Assembly: GCA_016191345.1 (NCBI GenBank)
Contig: JACPOU010000047.1
Coordinates: forward strand, 1 to 64,000
Direction: 5' to 3'
Length of the DNA: 64,000 bases
Origin: Chloroflexota bacterium
Lineage (GTDB): Bacteria > Chloroflexota > Limnocylindria > Limnocylindrales > CSP1-4
Shown here: piece by piece, positions 8,369 to 19,201 of the stretch
How the letters are laid out: each line of letters starts with the position of its first letter
Numbering within the stretch: position 1 is the first letter of the stretch
Position numbers and translations under genes: made by a program
Notes under the pieces: generated by a model
What the model was told of the DNA's origin: nothing
The model's database searches: none
The model's input: the letters and a program-made list of their open reading frames with translations, nothing else

Positions 8369-8769
8369 ACACCGCCGTTGACCGGGTCTCGCCCGAGGTC
8401 GCCGTGGTCGCCCTCGACGGCGAGCTCGACGCCTCGAACTACCGCGACCTCATCGAGCAGGGCCAGCGCCTCTACGCCGACGGCGTCCGGCGCCTCGTCC
8501 TCGACATGGGCGCGCTGACGTACATGTCGAGCTCCGGGATCGTCGCCCTCCACTCCATCGCGCTCGTGTTTCGCGGCCAGCCGGCCCCCGATCCCGAGCT
8601 CGGCTGGGCGGCATTCCATGCGGTGAGCGCGGATGCGACGGACGGCACGGCCGGTGACGCGGTCCGCCTCGTCGGGCCGACCGGGTCGATCGCCACGAAC
8701 CTCGAGCGGACGGGCCTCGACCGGATCCTGCCGATCTACCCGGACCGCGACGCCGCGCTGGCCGGCTGA
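8365..8769 (+). CDS. STAS-domain anti-sigma factor antagonist (RsbV/SpoIIAA-like)
   Basis: A 134-residue single STAS domain. The phosphorylation region reads LTYMSSSGIVALHS, where one of the three serines is the usual target of the partner kinase and is dephosphorylated by a SpoIIE phosphatase. GTG at 8365 is fixed by an AGGAGG site at 8353-8358. It is translationally coupled to the kinase upstream and is followed, 44 bases later, by the phosphatase. A loop of about 25 residues after the phosphosite (QPAPDPELGWAAFH and onward) is longer than in canonical RsbV. Confidence 0.88.
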   Translation: MNTAVDRVSPEVAVVALDGELDASNYRDLIEQGQRLYADGVRRLVLDMGALTYMSSSGIVALHSIALVFRGQPAPDPELGWAAFHAVSADATDGTAGDAVRLVGPTGSIATNLERTGLDRILPIYPDRDAALAG

Positions 8770-8813
8770 GCGCGATCCGGACGAACCGGCAGCGCGGCCA
8801 GGCTTCAAGGCCC

Positions 8814-9836
8814 GTGAGTCCGCCGGACGTCCTGGCGACCGATGAGGCCCTCGCCGGCCTCCTGGCCCTCGCGTCCGCTGCCGCCGGCGGGGCCGCGATC
8901 GGCCTCGTCGACGTGGACGGAGCGCTGATCGCGGGCAGGTCGCCCGGGGTTGTGCCGCCGCGGGTCCACCCGGTCACCGTCGGCGACGGGTTCGCGGGCC
9001 GGATCGTCGGTGACGAGGCCGCGCCGCCCGAGCTGCTCGCGCTGGTGGCCCGATCCCTGGAGCTCGTGCTCGCGGGCGGACGGAACGAGTCCGAACGTGC
9101 CCGGGTCGCAAGCGAGCTCGCCGTCGGACGTCGGATCCAGGTCTCGCTCATGCCGCGGACGTTCCCCGAGGTCGAGGGCTGGACCTTTGCCGCGTTCTAC
9201 GAGCCGGCGCGCGAGGTCGGCGGCGACCTCTTCGACGTCTTCCGGCTCCGGCAGGGCGACCGGACGTGCCTCGTCATCGCCGACGTGACCGGGAAGGGCA
9301 TCCCGGCGGCGCTCCTCATGGCCGACACGCGGGCCCTCCTCCATGCCGCCGCGGACAACGTCGACAGCCCGGCCGAAGCCCTGTCCCGGGTCAACACGAT
9401 CCTCGTCCGGGAGCGGCTGACGTCGCTCTTCGTGACCGCCACGCTGCTCGTCATCGACAACCCGACCGGCGAGGTCCGCTACGCATCGGCGGGCCACGAG
9501 CCGCCGTTCGTCGCGCGGTTCAGCGGCTCGATCGACCGGCTCGAGGCGAAGGGCCCGATCCTCGGTGCGTTTGACGCTGCGAGATACGAGGAGCGGACCG
9601 CGCGGCTGCGCGCCGGCGACGCGCTCGTCCTCTACACCGACGGGGCGACGGAGACGCGCAGCCCGAGCCGCCACTTCTACGGCGAGGATCGGCTCCTCGC
9701 GAACCTCGACGCCGCCTGCGGCCGGCCGGCCGCCGAGATCGTGCGTTCCCTCGTGGACGATATCGCCGCCTTCCGGGGCGATGCCGAGCCGTTCGACGAC
9801 CTCACGCTGCTCGTCGCGGAGCGCCGCCCGGCATGA
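8814..9836 (+). CDS. SpoIIE-family PP2C serine phosphatase
   Basis: A 340-residue phosphatase completing the partner-switching set. The C-terminal SpoIIE domain (about 115-340) carries the metal-binding acidic motifs REVGGDLFDVF, IADVTGKGIPAALLM, LVLYTDGATE and PFDDLTLLV. The N-terminal 95 residues are a small alpha/beta region that may be a degenerate sensor domain; no PAS or membrane segment is clear. It would dephosphorylate the STAS protein at 8365-8769 in response to an unknown signal. GTG start at 8814, no strong ribosome site. Confidence 0.9.
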   Translation: MSPPDVLATDEALAGLLALASAAAGGAAIGLVDVDGALIAGRSPGVVPPRVHPVTVGDGFAGRIVGDEAAPPELLALVARSLELVLAGGRNESERARVASELAVGRRIQVSLMPRTFPEVEGWTFAAFYEPAREVGGDLFDVFRLRQGDRTCLVIADVTGKGIPAALLMADTRALLHAAADNVDSPAEALSRVNTILVRERLTSLFVTATLLVIDNPTGEVRYASAGHEPPFVARFSGSIDRLEAKGPILGAFDAARYEERTARLRAGDALVLYTDGATETRSPSRHFYGEDRLLANLDAACGRPAAEIVRSLVDDIAAFRGDAEPFDDLTLLVAERRPA

Positions 9837-9879
9837 TTCGGGAGCGAAGGCCGGCCGTGCCCGCCGGGGATCAGGTCAC

Positions 9880-10440
9880 CTACTTCGACAGCGGGGGCAG
9901 ACGGAACACCGGCTGCTCGAGCGGGGCCGGTGTGATGATTGCTCCGTCGCTGGTGCGCACGTCGCCGGTTGCGAACCACCTGGGAGACGCCCAGTCCCGA
10001 TCCGGTACTACGCAGGTCGCATTCCGAAGTTCGCCGGTGACCAGGGGGAAGCTCAGCCAGGCGTCCCCCGTCGTGATGACCCACAGCGGATCGTCGGTCT
10101 GAATCTCGGGAGCAGACCCGAGCGCGGCGTATTTGCCTGCGTCGCGACCAGGCACCACGAGCCCCATCCCGGCCACGACCTCGATGCCGAAGTTCGCGGC
10201 CATCCTGCCCGGCTGGGCCGGGTTGAAGTTGGTGATCCCGCACGCATCGAGCGCCGCCGCGGCGCCGGTGGTGGGTTCGGATGCTGAAATCGGCTCGATC
10301 GCCACGTCGACGGCCAGCGCGTCCATTGGCATCGGCTCGGTCGCCACGGGCCTCGCGCCGCCGCCGTAGCAGCCGGCAAGCTGGCCCACGGCGGCGCCAG
10401 CGACGAGGAGCGTCGCCGCGCGAGACTTCAGCGGGCTCAT
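9880..10440 (-). CDS. putative lipoprotein of unknown function
   Basis: A 186-residue exported protein. The N-terminus has a charged start, a hydrophobic stretch and the lipobox QLAGC near residue 24, so it should be lipidated and anchored on the outer face of the membrane. The mature part shows no domain I recognise. It contains a repeated Pro/Met/Ala linker and a region with two cysteines that may pair (DACGITNFN and ATCVVPD). It is convergent with the phosphatase gene. The ATG at 10440 is chosen because the signal peptide begins there; a longer open frame upstream looks non-coding. Confidence 0.7.
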   Translation of the reverse strand: MSPLKSRAATLLVAGAAVGQLAGCYGGGARPVATEPMPMDALAVDVAIEPISASEPTTGAAAALDACGITNFNPAQPGRMAANFGIEVVAGMGLVVPGRDAGKYAALGSAPEIQTDDPLWVITTGDAWLSFPLVTGELRNATCVVPDRDWASPRWFATGDVRTSDGAIITPAPLEQPVFRLPPLSK

Positions 10441-10805
10441 CCTCTGATGTCCCAGATCTCGATCCCATCGGCGGCTGGCCCGATCTTGCACCGCATCCAC
10501 AAGCGGACGTTCGCACCCGCTTCCGCGTTGCGCAAGGGCATCACTTGGGTGATGAGACCAGGCCTCGAACCACGGCGGTGCAAGAGCGATCGGGCCCAGC
10601 CATGTTGCCGCTGTCGGGCGCCTGGCCTGCCTGACCGTCCCAGATCTTGCCAAGCCGGTCGAGCGGCAGACGCGGCAACCCGGCGATTGCATCAGGGTGA
10701 AGCTGGGATGCTGTCGCGCCCACGGCTTCCGGGGATGGCAGCGCCGAGCCGCTGTGCCCCGACGACGGACTGTGCGTGGGTGACGCTGAACGAGTGACGC
10801 GAAAT
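10441..10805. other. Intergenic stretch without a convincing gene
   Basis: Open frames exist on both strands (116 codons on plus at 10447-10797), but the translations are arginine/cysteine-rich and lack a ribosome site or any family resemblance. A small hairpin, CATCAC-TTG-GGTGATG, lies near 10541-10556. It may hold the promoter of the lipoprotein gene at 9880-10440. Nothing else could be supported. Confidence 0.6.
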
Positions 10806-10832
10806 GGGGGCCGCTCCCAGGGAGCGGCCCCC
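10806..10832 (-). terminator. Rho-independent-type hairpin after the EF-hand protein gene
   Basis: A perfect 12-base-pair GC stem (GGGGGCCGCTCC / GGAGCGGCCCCC) with a 3-base loop lies 29 bases downstream of the stop at 10862. On the minus strand it is followed by ATTTC, a weak U tract. On the plus strand it is followed by CTTTC, so it could act both ways. Confidence 0.75.
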
Positions 10833-10861
10833 TTTCATGCGCGAGCGATCGTCACCGACGC

Positions 10862-11269
10862 CTAGAAGCCGGGATCGACACCCCGACCAGCACCACCCGG
10901 GTCGGCTCCGTTCAGGACCGGAGGCAGGACCGCATGACCGAACGACGGGTCGGTCTGTGCGGGGTTGTCCCTGAAGCTGTGGTTCGCGACGAGGAACGTG
11001 TCGTTGATGAGCAGCGGGTCACCCTGGGTGAGCGTCCCGCTCCCATCGGCGTCGAAATACACGTCGACGAACCCGCCGCGCCATCGGCCGGCGGCGTTCG
11101 CCCCGATGACGATCTCCTCCTCGGGAGAGAACGAGGTGATGAGCACGACGACCTTCTGGCCCGCCCCGTCCGGTTTGTTCGCGTTCACGCAGTTGGCACC
11201 GAATGCCACGCCGGCGCTGAGCACCACCAGGAGCGCCCCGCCGGCGAACGAGATGAACACACGACGCAT
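10862..11269 (-). CDS. small secreted protein with an EF-hand-like calcium loop
   Basis: A 135-residue protein with a clear signal peptide (MRRVF, then a hydrophobic core, then AFGA near residue 22). The mature part is beta-rich and contains a DADGSGTLTQGD loop near residue 79, matching the Dx[DN]xSGxxxxxD pattern of EF-hand and dockerin calcium sites. The C-terminus is Gly/Pro-rich. The start ATG at 11269 has GGGAGGG upstream. The gene stands alone, with its own hairpin terminator. Function is unknown. Only one calcium loop is visible, whereas dockerins have two. Confidence 0.75.
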   Translation of the reverse strand: MRRVFISFAGGALLVVLSAGVAFGANCVNANKPDGAGQKVVVLITSFSPEEEIVIGANAAGRWRGGFVDVYFDADGSGTLTQGDPLLINDTFLVANHSFRDNPAQTDPSFGHAVLPPVLNGADPGGAGRGVDPGF

Positions 11270-11445
11270 GGCCGTGCCCTCCCAAACTCTTCCCCCGGCG
11301 TGCATCGAAGAGCTGAACGCTACCACCACGGCCGGAGGATGTGCACCCCGCGCGCCGCGTGATTCCGGTGCGCCCTGTCACCATTCCAAGCTGGGTCGCC
11401 TCCGGAGCGGATCGATCCGCGATCGCTGGCGCGAGCAATCGCTCC

Positions 11446-12981
11446 CTACCGCGTGCGGGGGAACCCCAGGTCGACCTTCGAGGTCCCCGGATCCGGCCAG
11501 CGCGAGGTCACGATCTTGGCCCGCGTGTAGAACTGGATGCCCTCGGGCCCGTACATGTGGAGGTCGCCGAAGAGCGACGACTTCCAGCCGCCGAAGCTGT
11601 AATAGGCGACCGGGACCGGGATCGGGACGTTGATCCCGACCATGCCGACGTTGACGTCGAACTGGTACTGGCGGGCGGCGCCGCCGTCGCGGGTGAAGAT
11701 CGCCGTGCCGTTGCCGTACGGGTTGTCGTTGACGAGCCGGAGCGCCTCGTCGTAGGTGTCAACGCGGGTCACGGTCAGGACCGGGCCGAAGATCTCGTCG
11801 CGGTAGCAATCCATCCCCGGCGTGACGTGGTCGATGAGCGACGTCCCGAGGAAGAACCCGTCCGAATCCTTGTAGAGCGGGTGCTCGCGGCCGTCGGCGA
11901 CGAGCGTCGCGCCCTGGTCGGCGGCGCTCTCGAGATAGGACGCGACCTTGTCGCGATGCTGCTTCGTGACGAGCGGCCCCATCTCCGCGGCCGGATCGGA
12001 ACCGGGCCCCACGGTGATCTTGGGCAGGCGCTTCGCGATCGCCTCGACGAGCGGATCCGCGACGGACCCGACCGCGACCACCGTCGCGATGGCCATGCAC
12101 CGCTCCCCCGCCGAGCCGTAGCCCGCGGAGACGGCCGCGTCGGCGGCCATCTCGATGTCGGCGTCCGGCAGCACGATCATGTGGTTCTTCGCGCCGCCGA
12201 GGGCCTGGACGCGCTTGCCGTTCTTCGTCCCGGTCTCGTAGATGTAGCGGGCGATCGGCGTCGAGCCGACGAAGCTCACCGCGGCGATGTCCGGGTGGTC
12301 GAGGATCCGGTCCACCGCCACCTTGTCGCCATGGATGACGTTGAAGACGCCCGCCGGCACGCCGGCCTCCTCGAGCAGCTCCGCGAGGAAGATCGATGCG
12401 GAGGGGTCCTTCTCCGAGGGCTTCAGGATGAACGTGTTCCCGCAGGCGATCGCGTTCGCGAACATCCACATCGGGACCATCGCCGGGAAGTTGAAGGGCG
12501 TGATGCCCGCCACGACGCCGAGCGGCTGGCGGATCTGGTAGACGTCGACGCCGGTCGAGACCTGCTCGCTGAAGCCGCCCTTGAGGTGGTTCGGGATCGC
12601 GGTCGCGAATTCCAGGTTCTCGAGGCCGCGGGCGATCTCGCCGAGGGCATCGGAGGGAACCTTGCCGTGCTCCGCGGTGAGGTGGGCCGCGAGCTCCCTG
12701 CGCCGCGCGTCGACGAGGTTCCGGATCCGGAACATGATCTCGGTCCGCTTCGAGATCGAGGTCGCGCGCCAGCCCGGGAACGCGGCCTTCGCCGCGGCGA
12801 CCGCCGCGTCCACCTCCTCGACCGAGGCGAAGTCCACCTCGCGGGCGATCTCGCCCGTGGCCGGGTTGTAGACCGGACCGCGCCGGCCGGACGTGCCGGC
12901 GACGAGGCGGCCCCCGATCCAGTGGTGAACGGTCCCGTCGGTGGCGGCGGGAGTGGCGTCGATCTCGGCGACCTGGGTCAT
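11446..12981 (-). CDS. mmsA: CoA-acylating (methyl)malonate-semialdehyde dehydrogenase
   Basis: An aldehyde dehydrogenase of 511 residues. The catalytic cysteine C295 lies in GSAGERCMAIAT. The usual general-base glutamate region reads LGGAKNHMIV, with asparagine in its place, which is the signature of the CoA-dependent methylmalonate-semialdehyde branch. The reaction is (methyl)malonate semialdehyde + CoA + NAD+ to acetyl-CoA or propionyl-CoA, CO2 and NADH. This is the step after beta-alanine transamination, so it fits the pyrimidine genes 5 kb away. It also serves valine and inositol breakdown. Start ATG 12981 with GAGG 8 bases upstream. Confidence 0.94.
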   Translation of the reverse strand: MTQVAEIDATPAATDGTVHHWIGGRLVAGTSGRRGPVYNPATGEIAREVDFASVEEVDAAVAAAKAAFPGWRATSISKRTEIMFRIRNLVDARRRELAAHLTAEHGKVPSDALGEIARGLENLEFATAIPNHLKGGFSEQVSTGVDVYQIRQPLGVVAGITPFNFPAMVPMWMFANAIACGNTFILKPSEKDPSASIFLAELLEEAGVPAGVFNVIHGDKVAVDRILDHPDIAAVSFVGSTPIARYIYETGTKNGKRVQALGGAKNHMIVLPDADIEMAADAAVSAGYGSAGERCMAIATVVAVGSVADPLVEAIAKRLPKITVGPGSDPAAEMGPLVTKQHRDKVASYLESAADQGATLVADGREHPLYKDSDGFFLGTSLIDHVTPGMDCYRDEIFGPVLTVTRVDTYDEALRLVNDNPYGNGTAIFTRDGGAARQYQFDVNVGMVGINVPIPVPVAYYSFGGWKSSLFGDLHMYGPEGIQFYTRAKIVTSRWPDPGTSKVDLGFPRTR

Positions 12982-13087
12982 CGTGGAAACCTCGTGGGGC
13001 GCCGAGCCGCGATGCGGCGATCCGGCGGTGGCTGTGGCGTCCGTCAACGATACCGCGCCGCGCGAGGGAGCCGGCGCGTCCGGCCCG

Positions 13088-13930
13088 TCAGGCGCGCAGC
13101 CGGAACCGTGCCGGGCGGCCCCCGATCCGAAGGCGGGCCAGCCCGCCGACGCAGCCCCCGATGACGACGGCGAGGAGGAGGTGCTCCGTGCGGAGCGGGC
13201 CCAGGACTTCGGCGTCGCGCCAGGTGAATGCGACGAGGGCCCGGCCGGCGGCCCAGCCGATCACGGCGACGAGGAGCGCCGAGCCGTCGCGCCGGGCGAA
13301 CACGCCCGACACCAGGAGCCAGCCGAGGACCGTGAGGACGATCGTGGTCAGGATGGCCTCGTAGACCTGGGCCGGGTGCGACGCCACCCCCGGAGCCAGG
13401 CTCTGCCACGGCCCTGGCCCGCTGTAGGCCGTCGCCCAGGGCAGGTCCGAGGGCAGCCCCTGGCCCTCCGCCGACAGGAGGCCGGTCAGCTTGCCGCCCG
13501 CGAGGACGAAGAGCATCGGCAGGGCTGCCGCGTGCATCCAGCGATCGACCGGCGCCCCGACGAGGCGTCCGATGATGATCCCGCCGAGGACGCCACCGGG
13601 GACGGCGAGCGCCAGCCCGAGGCTCCCCTGCGCCGGGTCCACGATCGCGGACGGGTGGGCGAGGTAGTAGTCCAGGTGGAGGAGCACCGCGTCGAGGCGG
13701 CCCCCGATGACCGCGCCCGGCACGATTCCGAGGGCGAGGAACGGCAGGTCGCCGAGGGCGAGGCCCGGGGCGGGGACGTACGGCCCCGGCTGGGGGGTGA
13801 GGTGGCCGATCCGGGCGGCAACGAGCAGCCCGGCGAGCAGGACGAGGGCGAGGAGGACCGTCGCCGCCCGGATCTCGGACTCGCCGAGCCGGAGGATCGG
13901 ATCGAAGTCGAGGGTGATGACCCCGGTCAC
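13088..13930 (-). CDS. Lgt-like membrane protein, probably degenerate
   Basis: A 280-residue polytopic membrane protein with the fold and motif order of prolipoprotein diacylglyceryl transferase. HPAQVYEA at 185-192 matches the Lgt HPxQxYE motif, and SDLPWATAY matches the segment after the active site. However, the Lgt signature GRxGNFxNxE is replaced by AGGKLTGLLSAEG at 144-156, so the conserved Arg and Asn are lost. A second, canonical Lgt is encoded at 33013-33960. This paralogue may act on another substrate or be inactive. GTG start; the upstream dehydrogenase gene runs the same way. Confidence 0.75.
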   Translation of the reverse strand: MTGVITLDFDPILRLGESEIRAATVLLALVLLAGLLVAARIGHLTPQPGPYVPAPGLALGDLPFLALGIVPGAVIGGRLDAVLLHLDYYLAHPSAIVDPAQGSLGLALAVPGGVLGGIIIGRLVGAPVDRWMHAAALPMLFVLAGGKLTGLLSAEGQGLPSDLPWATAYSGPGPWQSLAPGVASHPAQVYEAILTTIVLTVLGWLLVSGVFARRDGSALLVAVIGWAAGRALVAFTWRDAEVLGPLRTEHLLLAVVIGGCVGGLARLRIGGRPARFRLRA

Positions 13931-14018
13931 GGGCAGGGTCGCGCGACGAGGGTCTCGGTCACGGCCCGAGTGTAGCGGCGAGCCGGACCAGCGGACCGCG
14001 ACGCGTCGCGTGAATCGC

Positions 14019-14045
14019 GAGGCCCCCGGCGGTGCCGGGGGCCTC
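14019..14045 (-). terminator. Hairpin downstream of the subtilase gene
   Basis: Perfect 12-base-pair stem (GAGGCCCCCGGC / GCCGGGGGCCTC) with a 3-base loop, 35 bases after the stop codon at 14081. No strong U tract follows, as is common in very GC-rich genomes. Confidence 0.7.
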
Positions 14046-14080
14046 GTCTTCGGAAGGTGGCGGGAGCCGCCTCCCGAGGC

Positions 14081-16285
14081 CTACTTGATGAAGGTGTACA
14101 CCACGGCATGCGCAACCGGGTTGCCGCCGACGGACACGCGGAGCGTGGCCTGGTGGCCGCCGGCCGAGGCGCCCTTTGCGGCGGTCATCCGGACCGCGAA
14201 CGTGCCGGACGCACCGGCGGCGAGGTTGATGGACGGCCGATCGAGGCTGTACGCCACGCCGCCGCCGCCGGCCCCGACCGACAGGTCGAACGTCAGGCTG
14301 GAGGCGCTGAGGTTCGAGATGGTCACGGTGTACGCCAGCGACTGGCCCGAACCCGACGGAACGGCCCCGAAACTGACGCTGACCGGGTCGATGGCGGCCG
14401 TCGCCCCGACGGCCGCGAGCAGGTTCTCGCGACCGGCGCCGATGATGTTGACGTTGGTCTCATTGGTGGTTCCGTTGGCCGCCTGCTTCAGCACGCCTTC
14501 GTCCGCCGTGTTGACGATGGCCGAACGCACCTGCCAGGCCGACCAGTCGGGATGGGCACCCCGGACGACGGCCGCCGAACCGGCGAGGTGCGGCGTCGCC
14601 ATCGAGGTGCCCTGGAAGAAGGCGAAGCACCCGCCCGTGTCCACGGACGCGTTACAAAAGCCCGCCGGGATCGAGCTCAGGACATTGACCCCGGGCGCGA
14701 CGACGTCCGGCTTGACCCGGAAGTCCACGTCGGTGGGGCCCTGGCTGCTGAAGCCGGCCATGATGTCGTTGTTGCCGCTGTAGAAGTAGGCCTGGGTGGC
14801 GCGCACGGTCACGCTCGATCCGTCGTCCACCTTGAGGGCGCCCGCGCCCGAGCGGGACAGCATGTAGGCCGGGACGGTCGGCTGGTTCGCCGTTCCGTCC
14901 GAACCCATCGAGATGGGATCGCCGGCCACGCTGTTGCCGACGAGCACGACGGCCGCGCCGGCGGTCTGCGCGTTGCGGATCTTCGTGGAGAAGCTGCAGA
15001 CCCCGCGGGTGATCAGGGCGATCTTCCCGGTCAGGCTGCCGGCTGGGAGCGCGTCGCAGGCCGTGCTCAGCCCGTTGGCGCCCGTACCAGTGACGACTTC
15101 GAGTTCCGCGGTGACGTCGGCGGTCACCGTCGCGAAGTCGCCGGACGCGCCCGGATACGTTCCGGAGGGGCCCTCGACGGGCGTCGCGATGAAGTGGCCG
15201 ACGGTGGCCGCACCCGCGCTCAGGGCGCGGGCGGCCGAACCTGGCGAATCGACGGTGAAGGCGCCGGGGCCACTGTTGCCGGCGGCGACCGCCACGACCA
15301 TGTTGGCGACGTCGAGGTCGTTGACGGCGACCGTGAGGAGGTCCTGGATGCCGCTCGCGCCGCCGCCGAGGCTCATGTTCGCGACGTCGAAGCCGTCCGC
15401 GTAGGCGGCATCGAGGGCGTTGAGGATGTCCTCCGAGCGGGCGCTCGCGACATCGCCGGGGAAGATGTTGTAGTTGCCGAGGAGGGCGGCCGGCGCGACC
15501 CCGGACATGTCGTACGGGATGTCGACGCCGCCGACCGTGGCCGGCGTGTCGAGGTTGCAGGCGACCGTCCCGGCGACGTGGGTGCCGTGCTCCTGCACGG
15601 CCTCCGCCGTATAGCCGCGGCTCACGCCCTTGTTGTTGAAGACCTTGGCCACGATGACCTTGTTGTTCGTGAACCGGCGATCGCCGAGCTGCGTCTGCGG
15701 CGCATACCCGGAGTCGTCGAAGCAGGGATGCGTCACGTCGATGCCGGTGTCGACGATCGCGACCTTCACGCCGGCGCCGGCGCCGGCCGCCCCGCCCGTC
15801 TGCTCCCAGGCGGCCTGGGCGCTGATCAGCGAGAGGTCCGGGTCACTCTCGTCAAGGGGGTAGTAGAGACCCTGGTACTCGACGGCCTTGACCTGGGGTG
15901 CGCTCCGCAGGAGGGCCAGGGACGTGCCATTGAGGGCCACGCCGACCGCGTTCAGGGAAAGGTCCCACGACCCGGTGATCTTCGCCTTCGGGGCATTGGC
16001 CCGGAGCCACTGCTTGAAGTCGTTCCGCAGCGCGGAGAGCTGCGCCCGGTAGGACTTGACCGTGCTGCTGTTGAAGTCGACCTTCTTGCCGGGGCCGGGC
16101 TTCGTCTTGACGTACGTCGAGAGCGGGTCGCCATTCAGCTGGACGAGGGCGCTCGAGGTATCGACCGTCGGGGCGGACTTCGTCGCGCCGTCGGTCAGGG
16201 ACCGGGGGCTCGCCGCCAGCACGGGTCCCGTGAGGACCAGGCTCGCGATCGCGAGCAGCGTGATCGTGATGCGGGTTCGTCGCAC
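14081..16285 (-). CDS. secreted S8-family serine peptidase (subtilase) with PA domain
   Basis: A 734-residue exported protease. Order of parts: signal peptide 1-24; propeptide of the I9 type about 40-140; catalytic domain from about 170 with D179 (VDTGID), H233 (EHGTHVAG), oxyanion N337 (AAGNSGP) and S561 (GTSMATPH); a PA domain inserted at about 385-495; and a C-terminal fibronectin-III-like region from about 630. This layout is like that of large extracellular subtilases (vpr or C5a-peptidase type). All catalytic residues are present, so it should be active, degrading protein outside the cell. It is a single-gene unit with a hairpin behind it. Confidence 0.95.
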   Translation of the reverse strand: MRRTRITITLLAIASLVLTGPVLAASPRSLTDGATKSAPTVDTSSALVQLNGDPLSTYVKTKPGPGKKVDFNSSTVKSYRAQLSALRNDFKQWLRANAPKAKITGSWDLSLNAVGVALNGTSLALLRSAPQVKAVEYQGLYYPLDESDPDLSLISAQAAWEQTGGAAGAGAGVKVAIVDTGIDVTHPCFDDSGYAPQTQLGDRRFTNNKVIVAKVFNNKGVSRGYTAEAVQEHGTHVAGTVACNLDTPATVGGVDIPYDMSGVAPAALLGNYNIFPGDVASARSEDILNALDAAYADGFDVANMSLGGGASGIQDLLTVAVNDLDVANMVVAVAAGNSGPGAFTVDSPGSAARALSAGAATVGHFIATPVEGPSGTYPGASGDFATVTADVTAELEVVTGTGANGLSTACDALPAGSLTGKIALITRGVCSFSTKIRNAQTAGAAVVLVGNSVAGDPISMGSDGTANQPTVPAYMLSRSGAGALKVDDGSSVTVRATQAYFYSGNNDIMAGFSSQGPTDVDFRVKPDVVAPGVNVLSSIPAGFCNASVDTGGCFAFFQGTSMATPHLAGSAAVVRGAHPDWSAWQVRSAIVNTADEGVLKQAANGTTNETNVNIIGAGRENLLAAVGATAAIDPVSVSFGAVPSGSGQSLAYTVTISNLSASSLTFDLSVGAGGGGVAYSLDRPSINLAAGASGTFAVRMTAAKGASAGGHQATLRVSVGGNPVAHAVVYTFIK

Positions 16286-16411
16286 GATGCTCCTCCAGAG
16301 AACATGCGGGCAGCCGTGGTGGCCGGGGGGCTGCGGGGTACGAACACTACCGCGATGGCGCGCCGGAGGCCAATCCGCCGGCGCATCTCGCGGTGCGCAG
16401 GCGCAACGGCC

Positions 16412-18971
<2,560 letters not shown>

Positions 18972-19201
18972 GAGCGGTCTCCTCGGCGCGGACGGCAGGC
19001 GATCAGGCCCGGCCCGTCAGGGCTTCGAATCGACCGGCCGCGCGTCGGGCGGGCCCGGAGGCTCGCGAGAGTCGGCTTCCGCAGTCGCGTGTTGCCGGGC
19101 ATGGTACCACTCGGGCACGACAAGGTTGCGGGACGGTTGCGAACGTGACGTGCCGGATCCGTGACGATCCGACGGCCCGGCGCTGGGGCCTTCGGGCTGC
19201 C

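Noticed and set aside
10556-10580. tRNA-like T-arm sequence GGTTCGAGGCC on the minus strand
   Set aside because: Flanking bases do not pair as a T-stem and no anticodon or acceptor arms can be built.
10668-10684. 17-base sequence repeated exactly at 30387-30403
   Set aside because: A repeat of this length is not surprising in 64 kb of skewed, GC-rich DNA, and both copies are in unrelated contexts.
10447-10797. 116-codon plus-strand frame
   Set aside because: No ribosome site, cysteine/arginine-rich, and no recognisable domain.
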